Positions 61,511 through 64,000 of a stretch of 64,000 bases of DNA are shown piece by piece. The position numbers were made by a program, and so were the translations under genes. The notes beneath the pieces were generated by a model. The model searched no databases. It saw only the letters and a program-made list of their open reading frames with translations, and was not told where the DNA came from. This stretch comes from UBA1672 sp033851915 (GTDB taxonomy: Bacteria > Pseudomonadota > Alphaproteobacteria > Micavibrionales > Micavibrionaceae): contig JAWSVM010000001.1 of assembly GCA_033851915.1 (NCBI GenBank), positions 372,001 through 436,000 of the forward strand. The letters run 5' to 3'. Positions within the stretch are counted from its first letter, which is position 1, and each line of letters opens with the position of its first letter.

Positions 61511-62767
61511 TTATTGGTTCATGCTGGAGAAGAATTCTTCGTTATTCTTCGTCTGCTTCATCTTGCCAAGCAAGAATTCAATCGCATCGACAGTGCCCAT
61601 CGGATTAAGAATACGGCGTAAAACCCACATTTTTTGCAATGTGTCTTTATCAACGAGCAATTCTTCCTTACGTGTTCCTGATTTTTGAATATCAATCGCA
61701 GGGAATATACGTTTATCGGCAATCTTACGATCCAGAACAATTTCGGAGTTACCGGTTCCTTTAAACTCTTCAAAGATAACCTCATCCATACGCGACCCTG
61801 TTTCAATTAGAGCCGTTGCAATAATTGTAAGCGAACCACCCTGCTCCACATTACGCGCCGCACCGAAGAAACGTTTTGGACGTTGGAGGGCGTTTGCATC
61901 AACACCACCTGTTAAAACCTTACCGGAAGACGGAACAACCGTATTATAGGCACGAGCGAGGCGTGTTATAGAATCCAGCAGGATAATAACGTCACGTTTA
62001 TGCTCCACAAGGCGTTTTGCCTTTTCCATCACCATTTCAGCGACTTGCACATGTCTTTGTGCAGGCTCATCAAAAGTAGAGGACACAACTTCGCCCTGTA
62101 CGCTTCGCGCCATGTCGGTAACTTCTTCAGGACGTTCATCAATAAGAAGAACGATAAGATATGCCTCGGGATGGTTTGCCGCGATCGATGTTGCAATATT
62201 TTGCATCATAACCGTTTTACCTGTACGTGGCGGCGCAACAATCAAAGCGCGCTGGCCAAAGCCAATAGGGGCAGTTAATTCGATAACGCGTTGTACATTA
62301 CATCTTTGTGTCGGATCATCAATTTCAAGTTTGATTTTACGATCCGGATAAAGCGGGGTCAAACTGTCAAAATTAATACGATGACGTAGTTTTTCCGGTG
62401 ATTCATGGCTGATCGAGCCAACACGTAGAAGGGCGAAATAACGCTCTGAATCTTTTGGCGCTCTAATTTCGCCTTCAACAATATCACCTGTACGTAGGCC
62501 AAAACGGCGCACTTGTGATGGTGAAACATAGATGTCATCAGGACCGGGAAGGTAGTTTTCTTCCGGCGAGCGTAAAAAGCCAAAGCCATCTTGTAAAACT
62601 TCTAAAACACCAACACCTGCGATTGGTACATTTTGTTGCGCTAACTTCTTGAGAATTGCAAACATCATGTCCTGCTTACGCATTGTGTTGCAATTTTCAA
62701 TTTCTAATTCTTCCGCAAAGGCCAATAACTCAGCCGGAGAGCGCATTTTCAATTCTTGTAAATTCAT
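61511..62767 (-). CDS. rho: Transcription termination factor Rho
   Basis: Hexameric RNA helicase; 418 residues. The RNA-binding OB fold has GFGFLRS (61-67) and YVSPSQVRRFGLRTGD; Walker A APPRTGKT is at 179-186, DERPEEVTDM and LDSITRLARAYN complete the motor. 229 AT-rich bases precede it before hemJ on the same strand, a long leader where rho autoregulation is usual, but I see no defined structure. Confidence 0.97.
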   Translation of the reverse strand: MNLQELKMRSPAELLAFAEELEIENCNTMRKQDMMFAILKKLAQQNVPIAGVGVLEVLQDGFGFLRSPEENYLPGPDDIYVSPSQVRRFGLRTGDIVEGEIRAPKDSERYFALLRVGSISHESPEKLRHRINFDSLTPLYPDRKIKLEIDDPTQRCNVQRVIELTAPIGFGQRALIVAPPRTGKTVMMQNIATSIAANHPEAYLIVLLIDERPEEVTDMARSVQGEVVSSTFDEPAQRHVQVAEMVMEKAKRLVEHKRDVIILLDSITRLARAYNTVVPSSGKVLTGGVDANALQRPKRFFGAARNVEQGGSLTIIATALIETGSRMDEVIFEEFKGTGNSEIVLDRKIADKRIFPAIDIQKSGTRKEELLVDKDTLQKMWVLRRILNPMGTVDAIEFLLGKMKQTKNNEEFFSSMNQ

Positions 62768-62996
62768 GAAATACTCATAATTTATTGATTTTCAAATAGG
62801 GGAAACTCTTAATTTGTCATTTTAGGAACAAGACATATTATTTTTATAATTTCTTTTATTCCGCGCCGAACAATTCGACATACTTTACCCAAAATTTCTA
62901 TGGATTTTTATTAAGACAACTGTTTTATAGCTAGACTAAAGATAAGAGTCAAGAAATTATATCTATCCGATTCGGAACGCTATATAAGTTGGCGAA

Positions 62997-63446
62997 TCAA
63001 AATGGCTCTGCGACCGCCAAAATAACAATTATAATCATAAGAATGGTTGGCACTTCATTCAGAATACGAAAGAATTTTGCAGATTTTGTATTTTTATCCG
63101 CTGCAAACAGCTTTACATACTTAATATAGACATGGTGTACGCCTGTCATTAACACAACACAAAGCAGCTTCGCATGCATCCACGGGGTTGTTTTAAACAG
63201 CTCCCAATGCGCATACAACATAAGACCGCCAAAAACCCACGTTAATATCATCGCCGGATTAATAATGATCTTCAACAATCGACGTTCCATAATTTTGAAC
63301 GTTTCCGACATATCAGATCCTTTGGCCGCACTGACATGATAAACGAATAAACGCGGTAAATAGAGCATCCCCGCCATCCACGAAACCATTGCAATAATGT
63401 GTCCCGCGCGGATCCAGTCATAATATATAGATAAGAAATCAGCCAT
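62997..63446 (-). CDS. hemJ: Protoporphyrinogen IX oxidase HemJ
   Basis: Membrane heme protein that oxidises protoporphyrinogen IX; 149 residues with four hydrophobic segments. RAGHIIAMVSWMAGMLYLPRLFVYH and HAKLLCVVLMTGVHH carry the conserved His and Lys residues. Rho and hemJ are typical neighbours near the alphaproteobacterial origin; hemE, usually beside hemJ, is not seen in the window. Confidence 0.92.
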   Translation of the reverse strand: MADFLSIYYDWIRAGHIIAMVSWMAGMLYLPRLFVYHVSAAKGSDMSETFKIMERRLLKIIINPAMILTWVFGGLMLYAHWELFKTTPWMHAKLLCVVLMTGVHHVYIKYVKLFAADKNTKSAKFFRILNEVPTILMIIIVILAVAEPF

Positions 63447-63542
63447 GTGCGTATATGTATCTTATTTAGATTATGGGTTAAAGCACGAATATTTATAATT
63501 TTTTACTGTTACCAATCCTTATAATCGTAATAGAATATTTGT

Positions 63543-63893
63543 ATGAGCGATATTAAAGAAGAAAAAACATTAGCAAAAATCATACATTCTATTTTTGTAG
63601 GCACTTATGTATCCAGCGGATTATTTGTTCTCATAGGATTTGGGTTTGCCGTTATTGTATCCGGCGCAGGCGTAATAGGCACATTTGACTCTCCTTCAAC
63701 TATTCATATAGCAAATAGAATAGGGCATCATGGGGCAATTGCCACGGTTGTTGCACAGTTAGGCATTTATCTGGCATGCGCATTAGGGGCAAAATTCCCG
63801 AAAGTTAAAATCATATGGGCGGGGCTTGGCGCAATATTAACGACAGTTATTTTGATTGCCTTTTTAAGTGACGAGATTTCACTTTTAAATTAA
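63543..63893 (+). CDS. Small three-pass membrane protein
   Basis: 116 residues with three hydrophobic segments (about 18-44, 64-82, 88-108), in the manner of DUF1634-type proteins. No catalytic motif. Divergent from hemJ over about 95 bases. Confidence 0.6.
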   Translation: MSDIKEEKTLAKIIHSIFVGTYVSSGLFVLIGFGFAVIVSGAGVIGTFDSPSTIHIANRIGHHGAIATVVAQLGIYLACALGAKFPKVKIIWAGLGAILTTVILIAFLSDEISLLN

Positions 63894-63898
63894 TACAT

Positions 63899-64000
63899 TT
63901 AAGCTTGCAGACTAAAATCTGATCGCATCACACAACGGCTAAAGTGATCGGGACACAAACACGCGCCACCTTGTGCTTCTATACTGGATTTTTCAAGATG
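63899..64000 (-). CDS. C-terminal end of an unknown protein (partial)
   Basis: A minus-strand frame enters from the right edge and stops at 63899-63901, giving 33 residues ending GACLCPDHFSRCVMRSDFSLQA. The Cys/His-rich end (CLCPDHFSRC) suggests a metal site, but the gene cannot be identified from this fragment. Confidence 0.4.
   Translation of the reverse strand, partial: HLEKSSIEAQGGACLCPDHFSRCVMRSDFSLQA

Noticed and set aside
1..64000. CRISPR arrays, rRNA and tRNA genes, insertion sequences
   Set aside because: I looked for regular spaced repeats, tRNA arms, rRNA segments and transposase motifs and found none I could support.

Overview
The window looks like chromosomal DNA of a moderately AT-rich Gram-negative alphaproteobacterium. 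The evidence is the block of replication-origin-proximal genes typical of that class (rho, hemJ, mnmE, mnmG, rsmG, parB; holA, lptE, leuS; ppsR, maf, aroE, coaE, dnaQ, secB, fxsA, Tim44-like, mltA; Smr; hslU, hslV and his genes), together with lineage-restricted families such as DUF3576 and DUF6489. I cannot fix the genus. A free-living or predatory lineage with a Dot/Icm apparatus is plausible, but that is inference.

Positions 1-6888 hold part of a Dot/Icm (type IVB) secretion locus in the Legionella order icmG-icmC-icmD-icmJ-icmB. The icmC-like gene is a fusion of three IcmD-like repeats to an IcmC/DotE-like C-terminus. Positions 6904-10740 are an accessory stretch: aldo/keto reductase, a glycosyltransferase-like protein, a TetR/SDR divergent pair, and a 387-base non-coding region with repeats and a terminator. 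Positions 10740-21827 carry mltA, Tim44-like, fxsA, secB and a tightly overlapping run ppsR-maf-aroE-coaE-AEC transporter-dnaQ. A queC-queD-(membrane protein)-queE operon follows, preceded by a clear preQ1-I riboswitch. Positions 21833-29525 run on the minus strand: a phosphatase-like protein, holA, a GCS2-like ligase, an unknown protein behind a SAM-II riboswitch, lptE, leuS and a DUF3576 lipoprotein.

Positions 29863-37936 contain a major porin with a strong terminator, a YggS-type PLP protein, several unknowns, an Smr protein and an M23 peptidase. Positions 38039-51280 contain hslU and hslV, separated by TerC and a TPMT-like methyltransferase. They also hold histidine biosynthesis genes (hisB, hisD, hisH, hisA, hisF, hisE) with unrelated genes inserted between them. 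Positions 51281-51621 hold a second SAM-II riboswitch with no obvious methionine gene behind it. Positions 52331-57945 are the parB-rsmG-mnmG-mnmE block; parA is missing from its usual place. Perfect or near-perfect parS sites lie inside mnmG and mnmE. Positions 58284-64000 hold a large zinc-knuckle membrane protein, a Sco/TlpA-like thioredoxin protein, rho, hemJ and a small membrane protein.

The most interesting signals are RNA-level. Two SAM-II aptamers share covarying stems, and each is followed by the same unexplained hairpin, which carries a Shine-Dalgarno-like sequence in its 3' arm. The preQ1 riboswitch suggests that an unrecognised membrane protein belongs to the queuosine pathway. 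The fused IcmC/IcmD protein is the most unusual protein architecture.
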